Shown here in pieces: positions 43,265-52,260 of a stretch of DNA of 64,000 nucleotides (position 1 is its first letter; each line of letters starts with the position of its first letter). The position numbers and the translations under genes were made by a program. The stretch covers positions 2,381,501-2,445,500 of the forward strand of contig NZ_AKVN02000001.1 of the NCBI RefSeq assembly GCF_000271485.2. Direction: 5' to 3'. The DNA is from Pelosinus fermentans DSM 17108. GTDB taxonomy: Bacteria > Bacillota > Negativicutes > DSM-13327. The notes below the pieces were generated by a model that saw nothing but the letters and a program-made list of their open reading frames with translations, did not search any database and was not told the origin of the DNA.

Positions 43265-44323
43265 ATGAGACATTATATTATACCTATATTTATTCCACAC
43301 TATGGTTGTAAACATAGCTGTATTTTTTGTAATCAACGAAAAATTACGGGTAGAGATACTCCTGTAAGGCATCAGGAAGTACAGGCTATCATTGATGAAC
43401 ATTTGGCAAGAATTACAGAAAAAAGGCACATCGAAGTGGCCTTTTATGGTGGCAGTTTTACTGCCTTGCCTCTTAGTATGCAGTCAGAATTATTAGAACC
43501 AGCATATACAGCTTTAATAAACAAGAAAATTCATGGGATTCGTCTTTCAACCCGTCCGGATTGTATTACATATGAGATTTTGGAAAATCTTAAGAAGTTT
43601 GGAGTATCTACCATCGAATTGGGAGTGCAATCTTTGGATAATACTGTATTGGAAGCGAGCGCTCGGGGGCATAATTCGTTACATGTATATCAGGCAATGA
43701 ACCTTATAAAAAAAATGAATATAACCTGCGGCATTCAATTAATGCCAGGTTTACCTTTAGAAAATTGGAACAGTTTGATTCATACTGCATATGGTGTTAT
43801 TAAGCTTGCTCCAGACTTTGTGCGTATTTATCCTACTTTAGTTATTGCCAATACTCAACTGGCTACTAGGTATGATGATGGAAGTTATAAGGCATTATCT
43901 TTATCAGCAGGAATTATTCGTAGCGCCTATTTAAAATTATTTTTTGCACAGCAGGGGATATTAACGATTCGTACTGGCCTGCAAGCAACAGAAGATTTGG
44001 ATAAAGGCAATATTGTACTGGCTGGACCCTATCATCCTGCATTTGGAGAAATGGTAGATTCTTATATTTTTTATTGCATGCTAGCCCATTTTATAGAGTC
44101 TATTCTTCCAATGGACAAAAATAATCCTGTCATTATCCATCATCATTTTCGTGATACTTCTAAAATTAGAGGCGTTTCTAATCAAAATATAATACAAGTA
44201 AAGCGTATCTATGGTATTGACCATTTTATTCTAAAACAAGATGGTCATAATAAGAATGAAATAGGATTTGAGTATAACAATCTATATTATGTACTTAATA
44301 AAAAAATGATATTTTATATTTAA
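43265..44323 (+). CDS. Radical SAM protein, Elp3-like
   Basis: A 352-residue radical SAM enzyme with the Fe4S4 motif in CKHSCIFCNQ (about residues 16-25), AFYGGSFTALP, RLSTRPDCI and GVQSLDNTVLEAS. These resemble the COG1243/YhcC group related to Elp3, but the C-terminal acetyltransferase domain of true Elp3 is missing. Substrate unknown; tRNA modification is the family-level guess. GAAGGAG lies 5 bases before ATG 43265. It lies between rnc and spoVS. Confidence 0.85.
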   Translation: MRHYIIPIFIPHYGCKHSCIFCNQRKITGRDTPVRHQEVQAIIDEHLARITEKRHIEVAFYGGSFTALPLSMQSELLEPAYTALINKKIHGIRLSTRPDCITYEILENLKKFGVSTIELGVQSLDNTVLEASARGHNSLHVYQAMNLIKKMNITCGIQLMPGLPLENWNSLIHTAYGVIKLAPDFVRIYPTLVIANTQLATRYDDGSYKALSLSAGIIRSAYLKLFFAQQGILTIRTGLQATEDLDKGNIVLAGPYHPAFGEMVDSYIFYCMLAHFIESILPMDKNNPVIIHHHFRDTSKIRGVSNQNIIQVKRIYGIDHFILKQDGHNKNEIGFEYNNLYYVLNKKMIFYI

Positions 44324-44332
44324 ATTATAAAA

Positions 44333-44362
44333 AAAGGTATTTCTGGAAAATCCAGAGAATAT
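44333..44362 (+). promoter_or_regulatory. Sigma-H-type promoter of spoVS
   Basis: AAAGGTATT at 44333-44341, 12 bases, AGAGAATAT at 44354-44362. This fits the sigma-H consensus RnAGGAwWW-(11-12)-RnnGAATww with a single mismatch in the -35. spoVS of Bacillus is sigma-H dependent, and the start codon is 42 bases downstream. Confidence 0.7.
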
Positions 44363-44404
44363 CATGTATTGTAATACGTCCTGATACCAAAAGGAGGTTA
44401 GCTA

Positions 44405-44665
44405 ATGGATGTGCTCAAAGTATCTGCACAGTCAAATCCTAAATCGGTAGCAGGTGCCTTAGCTGCAGTGTTAAGAGAAAAAGGTTCTGCGGAAGTCCAA
44501 GCAGTAGGTGCCGGCGCAGTGAATCAAGCCATCAAAGCAATTGCAATTTCTCGTGGATTTGTTGCACCCAATGGTATTAATCTAATTGCAATTCCTGCCT
44601 TTGCCGAAATCATTATTGATGGTGAACAGCGCACTGCGATTCGTTTTATTGTGGAACCCAGGTAA
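44405..44665 (+). CDS. spoVS: Stage V sporulation protein S
   Basis: An 86-residue Alba-like-fold protein, nearly the standard SpoVS sequence: MDVLKVSAQSNPKSVAGAL, AVGAGAVNQAIKAIAISRGF and IDGEQRTAIRFIVEPR. In Bacillus it affects septation and coat assembly. AAAGGAGGTTAGCT precedes the ATG. It has its own sigma-H-like promoter and a terminator at 44753. Confidence 0.97.
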   Translation: MDVLKVSAQSNPKSVAGALAAVLREKGSAEVQAVGAGAVNQAIKAIAISRGFVAPNGINLIAIPAFAEIIIDGEQRTAIRFIVEPR

Positions 44666-44752
44666 TAATTAAATTTTAGTGCTAAATTCCTAAGCGTAAT
44701 CAGGGACCTAATCGAAGTTGAAATTAATATAGCTTTTTAATTTCGTAAATAT

Positions 44753-44780
44753 GCCTGCTTGCTCAGCAAGCAGGTTTTTT
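44753..44780 (+). terminator. Terminator after spoVS
   Basis: CCTGCTTGC and GCAAGCAGG form a perfect 9-bp stem with a 3-base loop, followed by six T. Confidence 0.9.
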
Positions 44781-44791
44781 ACTTAAGTTTA

Positions 44792-44820
44792 TTGTATAAA
44801 CAACCAACGCATGGTAAAAT
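44792..44820 (+). promoter_or_regulatory. Putative promoter of smc-ftsY
   Basis: TTGTAT at 44792-44797, 17 bases, TAAAAT at 44815-44820, 39 bases before the smc start. A separate TATAAT at 44833 lacks a good -35. Confidence 0.5.
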
Positions 44821-44859
44821 TCTAAAGTTAGATATAATAATATTGTGTGGTGATTTAGT

Positions 44860-47800
44860 TTGCTGTTACGTAGACTTGAAGCATATGGGTTTAAATCTTT
44901 TGCAGATAAAACAGAAATAGAATTTGGCAATGGCATTACTGCTATTGTAGGTCCAAATGGCAGCGGAAAAAGTAATATTTCCGATGCCATACGCTGGGTT
45001 CTTGGTGAACAAAGTGTTCGCAATTTACGCAGCACAAAAATGGAAGATGTAATATTTTCGGGTAGTTTAGGTCGCAGACCTTTAGGTGCAGCTGAAGTTT
45101 CTGTAATTTTTGATAACAGTGATGGTACTCTACCCTTAGATTTTAGTGAAGTTATCATTACTAGGCGAGTCTTCCGATCTGGTGATAGTGAATATTTCAT
45201 CAATAAAGCAGCATGCCGATTAAAAGACATATATGAATTATTAGCTGATACAGGCCTAGGCAGGGATGCGATGACTGTCATTGGACAAAATAAAGTCGAT
45301 GAAGTTTTAAATAGCAAGCCAGAAGAACGGCGTTTATTATTTGAAGAATCAGCTGGTATCTCCAAATACAAACAACGAAAAAAAGATGCAATGCGGAAAT
45401 TAGAAGATACTACTCAAAATCTCATTCGAGTATCCGATATTACAAATGAAATTGAAGATCAACTTGTTCCACTTAGAGAAAGTGCTGAAAAGACAAAGCA
45501 GTATAATACCCTTAAGACCGAACTAACATCTTGTCAAGTGACATTACTACTTAGCACATTAGACAAGTCTGAGAAAATAATAGAAAGTGCCAACTTGCAG
45601 AAAGAGCATTTAACAGAAAATGAACTTACTGTGAGTACAAATTTGAATTTAAAAGAAACTGATAAAGAAAAATTGGCAACTGAGTTAATACAAGTAGAAG
45701 AAAAACTTATTTCTTATACGACTTTTATAAATGAGGCAGAAACAGAACTAGAAAGAATTCGTGGTAAGGTTGCTGTACTGGAAGAACGAATCAGTCAGGG
45801 AAAACGTAATCAAGAGCGCATAAGAGATGAAGAAATCCGTGTCGGAAAACAAAAAGATGAACTTGAGAAAAAAAATAGTGAAGTGAATGAAATTCTAATT
45901 GAGAAAAAAAAGTTCACAGAAAATCTGCAACAAATCTTAATTGACAAAAATGTGCTCTATCAAAATGTAGTTACTAATTTAGAACAAGCAGAAAAGCAGT
46001 TAGAATCTAGTAAAGACAAAACTCTTACATTTTTACAAGAAATTGTTGAAGAACGAAATAGACTTGTGACAATTAAAAATGATATTGTAAGAAGCGAAAC
46101 CCGGGAACGTAGCTTTGATCAAGAATATCAGGATTACCAGACTCAGTTACAGCAAGCAGAATCAGCATATACATCTCTCTTAGCAGAGCAAGAGGCAATA
46201 CAAGTTAAGATTACACAATTAAATCAAGAAAATAACGCCTTGCATATCAAGAAAAAAAGTACTGAGGATACCTTACAACAATTCTTGCATCAAGAACAAC
46301 AATTGACTAGACAGGTAAACGAACTACAATCTCGGTTCAAAATTTTATCGAATATGCAAAATGACTATGAAGGCTTTGCTCGTGGAATAAAAAGCATTCT
46401 AAAAAGTAACGCTCCTTGGCAGAAAGGAATTTGGGGTGCAGTGGCGCAAACGATTACCGTGCCTGATGAATATGTTATGGCTATTGAAATTGCATTAGGT
46501 GGGGCGTTACAATACATTATTACGGAGGATTCCGATATCGCTAAAGAAGCCATGCATTTTCTAAAGACGGAGCGCTTAGGAAGAGCTACCTTTTTGCCCT
46601 TAAATACGATTAAACCTTTTAAACCTAGAGATACAGAAATAACTGCTGCTAAAATGAAGGGCTCATTAGGATTTGCTGCTGATCTTGTAACTTGTGATTC
46701 ACGTTATCGCAAAGTAATTGAATTTTTACTGGGACGTACGATTATTGCAAAGGACGTTGACATTGCTCTTACCATTGCCAATCAATCTGGTTTTTCCGTA
46801 AAAATCGTTACATTAGATGGAGAAGTATTAAATCCAGGGGGTTCAATGACAGGTGGCAGCACGGGTAAGCGAGAAACTAGTTTTTTAGGGCGTAATAATG
46901 AAATTGCTGCCATTAAGTTAAAATTAGATGAAGGGCGAAAGAGTTTCGAGGCAATACAGGAAAAGGTAATAAATGTTAGAGCTGAGGTGCAAAATATCAA
47001 TTATGAGCTGGCTGCGATTCAGGAACAGCGCCAGCAGATGGATGTTCGTCAAGCTGAAATTACGGTTCATACAGATAAAATGCAATTTGATATAAAGCGG
47101 GTCACTTTAGCAATTACTACTATTAATACTGATAGAGCTGCATGCTCACGAGAAAAAGAACAGTTAGAGGTTACTTTATCTCAGTGTAAAGCAAGGATTG
47201 TTTCTTTAGAAAACCGTGATGGTCAGCACAAGCAGACGATTGCCCTAGAACAGCAAAAATGTAAAGAGTTGCAAGCTTCCAAAGATATATTGCAGGAGAG
47301 CCTAACCGATCTTAAAATTAACATTACAACAGTGCAGCAAGAAATTGCTGGGTTTGTTGCTAATTGTGAGCAAGCAGAACAAGCTAAGCAATTACTACAA
47401 GAGCAGCTTCAACAATTGTTTGCAGAACGTACTGACATTGCAGCGCAAATATTACAGTCCAGTCAAGAATTATCTGATACTTCTTCGAAATTTAAAACGC
47501 TCACAGAAGAGAAAATCAACTATGAGCAACATAATAAAAATCATTATGGAATAAAGCTTAATTTATTGGTAGAAATGCAACAACTGGAAAAAGAACTAAA
47601 AGATTTGAGGCGTAACCACCATGAAGTACAAACTCGTCTACATGAGAGTGAACTTTTGGCAACTAAATATAGTTTTGAAGTTACACGCTGTTTAGAACAG
47701 CTAGAGCAAAAGTTCTGCCTTACGATTGATCAGGCAAAAGAACTTTGCCGTACTGAAAGCTTGGATTCTATAAATAAGTTAATAAAAAACTTAGAAAAAG

Positions 47801-48417
47801 AACTTATGATACTAGGGCCAGTGAATCATGGTGCAGTAGAAGATTATATTCGTTTACAAGAGCGATGTGATTTTCTTAAAAACCAATTTCAAGATTTAAC
47901 GTCTGCTAAAGAATACTTGGCCTCGATTATTGCCGATATTGACAAAACAATGTCAACTAAATTTTTAATCGCTTTTACCAAAATTAATGAACATTTCTGC
48001 GATATTTTTTCTCGTTTGTTTGGTGGTGGACAAGCTCAATTAAAATTAGTTGACCCTGATAATATTTTACATACAGGTATAGAAATTAGCGTACAGCCAC
48101 CCGGGAAAAAAATGCAGAACTTAATATTACTATCAGGCGGTGAACGAGCTCTTACGGTGATTGCTCTCTTATTTTCTTTCTTAGCTTATCGTCCTGCTCC
48201 ATTTATTGTGGTAGATGAAATCGACGCACCTCTAGATGAAGCAAATATCGATCGATTACGTGAGTTTTTACGTGATTATGCTCGCCATACTCAATTCATC
48301 GTTGTTACTCACCGCAAGGGGACAATGGAGGCTGCTGATATTATACATGGAATTACGATGGAACAATCAGGTATATCACGTTTAGTTTCTGTTAAATTAA
48401 CAGATGAAATAAAGTAG
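44860..48417 (+). CDS. smc: Chromosome segregation protein SMC
   Basis: Condensin ATPase for chromosome compaction and segregation. The 1185-residue protein has Walker A GPNGSGKSN at the N-terminus, two long coiled coils flanking a hinge (about 515-650, FARGIKSILKSNAPW to GGSMTGGSTG), the ABC signature LSGGERAL and Walker B FIVVDEIDAPLDEAN near the C-terminus. The length is typical of bacterial SMC. Start TTG at 44860 with GTGGTGATT upstream. ftsY follows 20 bases later. Confidence 0.97.
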   Translation: MLLRRLEAYGFKSFADKTEIEFGNGITAIVGPNGSGKSNISDAIRWVLGEQSVRNLRSTKMEDVIFSGSLGRRPLGAAEVSVIFDNSDGTLPLDFSEVIITRRVFRSGDSEYFINKAACRLKDIYELLADTGLGRDAMTVIGQNKVDEVLNSKPEERRLLFEESAGISKYKQRKKDAMRKLEDTTQNLIRVSDITNEIEDQLVPLRESAEKTKQYNTLKTELTSCQVTLLLSTLDKSEKIIESANLQKEHLTENELTVSTNLNLKETDKEKLATELIQVEEKLISYTTFINEAETELERIRGKVAVLEERISQGKRNQERIRDEEIRVGKQKDELEKKNSEVNEILIEKKKFTENLQQILIDKNVLYQNVVTNLEQAEKQLESSKDKTLTFLQEIVEERNRLVTIKNDIVRSETRERSFDQEYQDYQTQLQQAESAYTSLLAEQEAIQVKITQLNQENNALHIKKKSTEDTLQQFLHQEQQLTRQVNELQSRFKILSNMQNDYEGFARGIKSILKSNAPWQKGIWGAVAQTITVPDEYVMAIEIALGGALQYIITEDSDIAKEAMHFLKTERLGRATFLPLNTIKPFKPRDTEITAAKMKGSLGFAADLVTCDSRYRKVIEFLLGRTIIAKDVDIALTIANQSGFSVKIVTLDGEVLNPGGSMTGGSTGKRETSFLGRNNEIAAIKLKLDEGRKSFEAIQEKVINVRAEVQNINYELAAIQEQRQQMDVRQAEITVHTDKMQFDIKRVTLAITTINTDRAACSREKEQLEVTLSQCKARIVSLENRDGQHKQTIALEQQKCKELQASKDILQESLTDLKINITTVQQEIAGFVANCEQAEQAKQLLQEQLQQLFAERTDIAAQILQSSQELSDTSSKFKTLTEEKINYEQHNKNHYGIKLNLLVEMQQLEKELKDLRRNHHEVQTRLHESELLATKYSFEVTRCLEQLEQKFCLTIDQAKELCRTESLDSINKLIKNLEKELMILGPVNHGAVEDYIRLQERCDFLKNQFQDLTSAKEYLASIIADIDKTMSTKFLIAFTKINEHFCDIFSRLFGGGQAQLKLVDPDNILHTGIEISVQPPGKKMQNLILLSGGERALTVIALLFSFLAYRPAPFIVVDEIDAPLDEANIDRLREFLRDYARHTQFIVVTHRKGTMEAADIIHGITMEQSGISRLVSVKLTDEIK

Positions 48418-48437
48418 TTAAACTGGAGGTAAATAAT

Positions 48438-49355
48438 ATGGGTTTTTTCGGTAAGTTAAAAGCTGGTTTAGAAAAGACTAGAAAGAATTTCACGGAGAAG
48501 ATTGAACAATTGGTGGTTGGTTATGCAACCATTGATGATGAGTTTCTTGACGATTTGGAGGCTGTATTATTATCGGCGGATGTGGGTGTGCATACAACTG
48601 CCAAATTAATGACTGATATCAAAAAAGGCATCAAGAGTAAAGATATTAATGGTCCTGAGGATTTAAAACCTTTTTTACAAAATAAAATCAGCGAAATGCT
48701 GACAGAAGATAGTAATGAGATCAAACTTGCTGCTGCTCCTCCTACTGTAATTGTTGTTGTTGGTGTGAATGGCGTAGGTAAGACGACAACGATAGGAAAG
48801 TTAGGTCAATATTATAAAGAACAGGGGTATAAAGTAATATTGGCAGCAGCGGATACTTTTCGTGCAGCTGCTATTGATCAGTTAGAAATATGGGGAACGA
48901 GAACGGGTTCTGAAATCATTAAGCATAAGGAAGGTTCTGATCCTGCTGCGGTAGCTTTTGACGCAGTGCAATCCGCTAGAGCTAAGAAAGCTGATATTGT
49001 TATTATTGATACAGCTGGAAGACTACATACAAAATCGAATTTAATGGAAGAATTAAAAAAAATCGGACGCGTAACCAGCCGTGAGATTCCCGATGCTCCT
49101 CATGAAACCCTGCTAGTCTTGGATGCAACAACGGGGCAAAATGCTATTAATCAAGCAAAACTATTTGGAGAAGCAATACCTTTGACAGGAATTGTACTTA
49201 CTAAGCTAGATGGTACTGCAAAAGGCGGAGTAGTCATTGCGATTAAGTCTGAGCTGAATGTACCTGTAAAATGGATTGGAGTAGGAGAAGGCGCCGGTGA
49301 CTTGCGGCCTTTCGTGCCTCAGGAATTTGCAGAGGCATTATTTGGTGACAAGTAA
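48438..49355 (+). CDS. ftsY: Signal recognition particle receptor FtsY
   Basis: SRP GTPase at the membrane that docks ribosome-SRP complexes. The 305-residue protein has an NG domain only: N-domain helices, GVNGVGKTTTIGKLG, DTFRAAAIDQLE, DTAGRLHTKSNLM and TKLDGTAKGG. It lacks the long acidic A domain of E. coli FtsY, as usual in Firmicutes. CTGGAGGTAA precedes the ATG. It is paired with smc upstream, and ylxM-ffh begin just downstream with a separate promoter. Confidence 0.96.
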   Translation: MGFFGKLKAGLEKTRKNFTEKIEQLVVGYATIDDEFLDDLEAVLLSADVGVHTTAKLMTDIKKGIKSKDINGPEDLKPFLQNKISEMLTEDSNEIKLAAAPPTVIVVVGVNGVGKTTTIGKLGQYYKEQGYKVILAAADTFRAAAIDQLEIWGTRTGSEIIKHKEGSDPAAVAFDAVQSARAKKADIVIIDTAGRLHTKSNLMEELKKIGRVTSREIPDAPHETLLVLDATTGQNAINQAKLFGEAIPLTGIVLTKLDGTAKGGVVIAIKSELNVPVKWIGVGEGAGDLRPFVPQEFAEALFGDK

Positions 49356-49361
49356 AAACAC

Positions 49362-49390
49362 TTGACACTAAATACATTTTATTTTATAAT
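49362..49390 (+). promoter_or_regulatory. Consensus promoter of the ylxM-ffh operon
   Basis: TTGACA at 49362-49367, 17 bases, TATAAT at 49385-49390: full sigma-A consensus, starting 7 bases after the ftsY stop. Confidence 0.9.
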
Positions 49391-49436
49391 ATGATCTGTA
49401 AAGTATTTTCCCTTGTCAGACAAGAGGTGATAAGAA

Positions 49437-49796
49437 CTGTTAGATAAAATATTGCGTATTATTTTATTATTTGATTTTTATGGTGCTTTGTTGACTAAGA
49501 AACAACAACTTGCTATAGAAATGCATCACCTAAATGATTTATCGCTGGCTGAAATTGCTGATGAATTAGGGGTAACAAGACAAGCAGTCCATGATATTTT
49601 AAAAAGGGCTGAACAGGTGCTTATAGAATATGAAGAAAAACTTAAGTTTGTTGAAAAACACCAACGTGAACAACAGACTATACAACATATATATGAATTG
49701 ATGCATGAGTTGCCAAAAGAAGTACAGCAAGTACCTGCGTTACGTTTGGCACTACAAGAATTGAATTGTTTATTAGACTATTCAAAAGAGGTGTAG
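49437..49796 (+). CDS. ylxM: YlxM family SRP-associated HTH protein, probable CTG start
   Basis: A 119-residue helix-turn-helix protein (FDFYGALLTKKQQLAIEMHH, LSLAEIADELGVTRQAVHDI) of the YlxM/p13 family encoded before ffh; relatives stimulate SRP function. The only in-frame candidates are CTG at 49437 and TTG at 49452, because a TAA lies at 49431. GAGGTGA ends 6 bases before the CTG but 21 before the TTG, and CTG gives the family-like N-terminus MLDKILRIILLFDFY. I therefore favour CTG initiation. Confidence 0.85.
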   Translation: MLDKILRIILLFDFYGALLTKKQQLAIEMHHLNDLSLAEIADELGVTRQAVHDILKRAEQVLIEYEEKLKFVEKHQREQQTIQHIYELMHELPKEVQQVPALRLALQELNCLLDYSKEV

Positions 49797-49797
49797 C

Positions 49798-51147
49798 ATG
49801 GTTTTTGAAGGGTTAGCCGACAAGTTACAAGAAACGTTTAAGAAACTGCGGGGTAAAGGTAAGTTATCGGAAACAGATATTAATGAGGCAATGCGTGAAG
49901 TCCGAATGGCTTTATTAGAGGCCGATGTTAACTTTAAAGTTGTTAAAGATTTTATCGCGAAAATAAAAGAAAAAGCAATTGGACAAGAAGTGATGCAAAG
50001 CCTAACACCTGCCCAATTTGTAGTAAAAATAGTTAATGATGAACTGACTGCTCTTATGGGTGGTACGCAAAGCCGCATTACGGTTTCTTCACGTCCTCCG
50101 ACGATCATTATGCTTGTTGGGTTACAAGGTGCTGGTAAGACAACCACTGCAGGTAAATTAGCTCACTTACTTAAAAAGCAAAGCAAACGACCTTTATTAG
50201 TAGCTGCGGATATATACCGCCCTGCTGCTATAAAACAATTGCAAGTTCTAGGCGGACAATTGGATATACCTGTCTTTACGGTGGATGAATGCAAAGATGC
50301 GGTGCTGATTGCACAAAAAGCAGTCGAATATGCCACTTCTTATGCTAGAGATACAGTGATTATTGATACTGCTGGTCGTTTACACATTAATGAAGACTTA
50401 ATGCAGGAATTAAAATCAATCAAAACAAAAGTAAAGCCACATGAAATCTTATTAGTAGTGGATGCTATGACAGGGCAAGACTCTGTTACAGTGGCAGAGT
50501 CTTTTAATAAGGATTTAGGATTAGATGGTGTGATTCTTACTAAATTAGATGGTGATGCCCGTGGTGGCGCAGCATTATCCATTAAAGCCGTTACCGGCTG
50601 TCCAATTAAATTTACGGGTATGGGTGAAAAATTAGATGCTCTTGAAATCTTTCATCCAGATCGTATGGCATCACGTATCTTGGGGATGGGGGATGTCCTT
50701 AGCTTAATCGAAAAGGCTGGCACTTCTATTGATTTGGAACAAGCCAAAGAGATGGAAAAGAAGTTGCGTAAAGATGATTTTAATTTAGATGATTTCTTAA
50801 GCCAATTACAGCAAGTACGCAAGCTAGGTCCTTTAGACCAAATCCTAGGTATGTTACCTGGCATGGGCGATTTGAAAAAATTAAAAGATGTTGAAATTGA
50901 TGAAAAAGAACTAACACGTACAGAAGCTATCATACGTTCGATGACTAAGAAAGAAAGACGCGACGCTTCGCTTATAAATGGCAGTCGTCGTAAGCGTATT
51001 GCCATGGGTAGTGGCACTAGGGTGCAAGATGTCAATAAATTACTCAAACAATTTGCGGAAGCAAAAAAAATGATGAAACGTTTTCAAGATATGCAGAAAA
51101 GTGGTAAAAAATCTTTTGGTGGTTTTAAATTACCCTTTATGAAATAA
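49798..51147 (+). CDS. ffh: Signal recognition particle protein Ffh
   Basis: SRP54 GTPase that binds signal peptides and 4.5S/6S RNA. The 449-residue protein has the NG domain (GLQGAGKTTTAGKLA, DIYRPAAIKQL, DTAGRLHINEDLM, TKLDGDARGG) and the methionine-rich M domain from about 300 (GMLPGMGDLKKL, GSGTRVQDVNKLLKQF). It starts one base after the ylxM stop, behind AAAAGAGGTG. rpsP follows in the usual ffh-rpsP-khpA order. Confidence 0.97.
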   Translation: MVFEGLADKLQETFKKLRGKGKLSETDINEAMREVRMALLEADVNFKVVKDFIAKIKEKAIGQEVMQSLTPAQFVVKIVNDELTALMGGTQSRITVSSRPPTIIMLVGLQGAGKTTTAGKLAHLLKKQSKRPLLVAADIYRPAAIKQLQVLGGQLDIPVFTVDECKDAVLIAQKAVEYATSYARDTVIIDTAGRLHINEDLMQELKSIKTKVKPHEILLVVDAMTGQDSVTVAESFNKDLGLDGVILTKLDGDARGGAALSIKAVTGCPIKFTGMGEKLDALEIFHPDRMASRILGMGDVLSLIEKAGTSIDLEQAKEMEKKLRKDDFNLDDFLSQLQQVRKLGPLDQILGMLPGMGDLKKLKDVEIDEKELTRTEAIIRSMTKKERRDASLINGSRRKRIAMGSGTRVQDVNKLLKQFAEAKKMMKRFQDMQKSGKKSFGGFKLPFMK

Positions 51148-51183
51148 TTAAAAAATGGATATTCTATGAAGGAGGTGATTTTT

Positions 51184-51465
51184 GTGGCAGTAAAAATTCG
51201 TTTAATGCGTATGGGTGCGAAGAAAAACCCTTTCTACCGTGTAGTTGTGGCTGATTCTCGTGCTCCTCGTGATGGACGTTCTATTGAGACTTTAGGACAT
51301 TATGATTCCACTGTTGAACCTGCAATTGTTAAAATTGATGAAGATAAAGCCATCAGTTGGATGCAAAAAGGTGCGCAACCTACTGATACCGTTAAAGCTC
51401 TTTTCAGCAAAGCTGGTATTATGAAAAAATGGGATGAACTAAAGCGTACGAAGAAAGAGGCGTAA
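51184..51465 (+). CDS. rpsP: 30S ribosomal protein S16
   Basis: A 93-residue ribosomal protein with [20 protein letters not shown] and [17 protein letters not shown]. The start is GTG at 51184, spaced correctly from AAGGAGGTGAT; the earlier in-frame ATG at 51166 precedes that RBS and is rejected. Confidence 0.97.
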   Translation: MAVKIRLMRMGAKKNPFYRVVVADSRAPRDGRSIETLGHYDSTVEPAIVKIDEDKAISWMQKGAQPTDTVKALFSKAGIMKKWDELKRTKKEA

Positions 51466-51471
51466 TGAACT

Positions 51472-51699
51472 ATGAAAACATTAGTTGGGGTTATCGCCAA
51501 AGCGTTAGTTAAAAATCAGGAACAAGTGAGTGTCACAGAGTCTGTCGATGCTGATACCACTATTTATGAGTTGCATGTAGCCCCTGAAGATATGGGGAAA
51601 GTGATTGGCAAGCAGGGACGTATCGCTAAAGCAATGCGTACTGTTGTCAAAGCTGCAGCTACTCGTGAAAATAAGAAAATAATGATAGAAATCATTTAA
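51472..51699 (+). CDS. khpA: KH-domain RNA-binding protein KhpA
   Basis: A 75-residue single KH domain with the GKQG loop in GKVIGKQGRIAKAM. KhpA binds RNA, usually with KhpB/Jag, and affects division and mRNA stability in Gram-positives. It lies 6 bases after rpsP, the usual place. The SD (AGAGGCG) is weak, so coupling to rpsP is likely. An unusual structured spacer follows it. Confidence 0.93.
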   Translation: MKTLVGVIAKALVKNQEQVSVTESVDADTTIYELHVAPEDMGKVIGKQGRIAKAMRTVVKAAATRENKKIMIEII

Positions 51700-51735
51700 T
51701 ATGTATAATTACACTATTAAATGATACAAACTATT

Positions 51736-51823
51736 AGAAAAGGTTCAGATGCAAGTTGCGTATAGAAGTACTGTGTAGTAAAATACATTTCTTCAGCGTA
51801 GCATTGCAGATGAGCCTTTTCCA
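51736..51823 (+). ncRNA. Structured RNA element between khpA and ylqD
   Basis: GAAAAGGTTCAGATGCAA (51737-51754) pairs with TTGCAGATGAGCCTTTTC (51804-51821): 16 pairs broken only by a tandem G-A/A-G mismatch at 748-749/809-810. Inside are GAAG/CTTC (51765-51768/51791-51794) and a TACT-GTGT-AGTA hairpin. No T-run follows, so it is not a simple terminator. It may be an operon leader, an RNase III/KhpA target or a processed small RNA; no known Rfam family comes to mind. Confidence 0.5.
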
Positions 51824-51847
51824 ACAACATTAGGAGAGTGAGCACAC

Positions 51848-52255
51848 ATGGATAGTATTACGTTAAAATGTCCAGTCACGATTAAAGCTAAAGTTACAGA
51901 GCAGCTCAAAAAGAACCTAGCTGCTGAAATTCAAGAAAATATTCGCAAGGCTGACGTAGAACTACAACAGATTGAATTTCATGCAAAACGTATGATGAGT
52001 GAACAAGCAAAGCAAGATGCTCAAGGACTGACTGCACTTCGACAGCAAATTGATGGTGAAACACAAAAACGTCTTGAATTTAAAAATCATATGACGGAGA
52101 AACTAAAAGAAACAGCCAAATTAGAACTTGGTGCAGAAATTTCTCAAGGAACTTTAGAACAAATCGTTACGGTAAAAGTAGGCGATGACTTACATACATA
52201 TATGAATGCTGAAATTTTGCTAGAAGATGGCAAAGTTATCGCTTTTAGAAACTAA
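51848..52255 (+). CDS. ylqD: YlqD family protein
   Basis: A 135-residue protein with an N-terminal beta segment, a central coiled coil (about 22-85, rich in Q, K and E) and a C-terminal beta-rich domain. It matches YlqD, a conserved protein of unknown function encoded between khpA (ylqC) and rimM in Firmicutes. ATTAGGAGAGTG precedes the ATG. Confidence 0.87.
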   Translation: MDSITLKCPVTIKAKVTEQLKKNLAAEIQENIRKADVELQQIEFHAKRMMSEQAKQDAQGLTALRQQIDGETQKRLEFKNHMTEKLKETAKLELGAEISQGTLEQIVTVKVGDDLHTYMNAEILLEDGKVIAFRN

Positions 52256-52260
52256 TCATT

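Noticed and set aside
44763-45371. 202-codon open frame antisense to the start of smc
   Set aside because: It lies opposite a strongly conserved SMC coding region, has no SD and its protein resembles no family; it is a shadow of smc codon usage.
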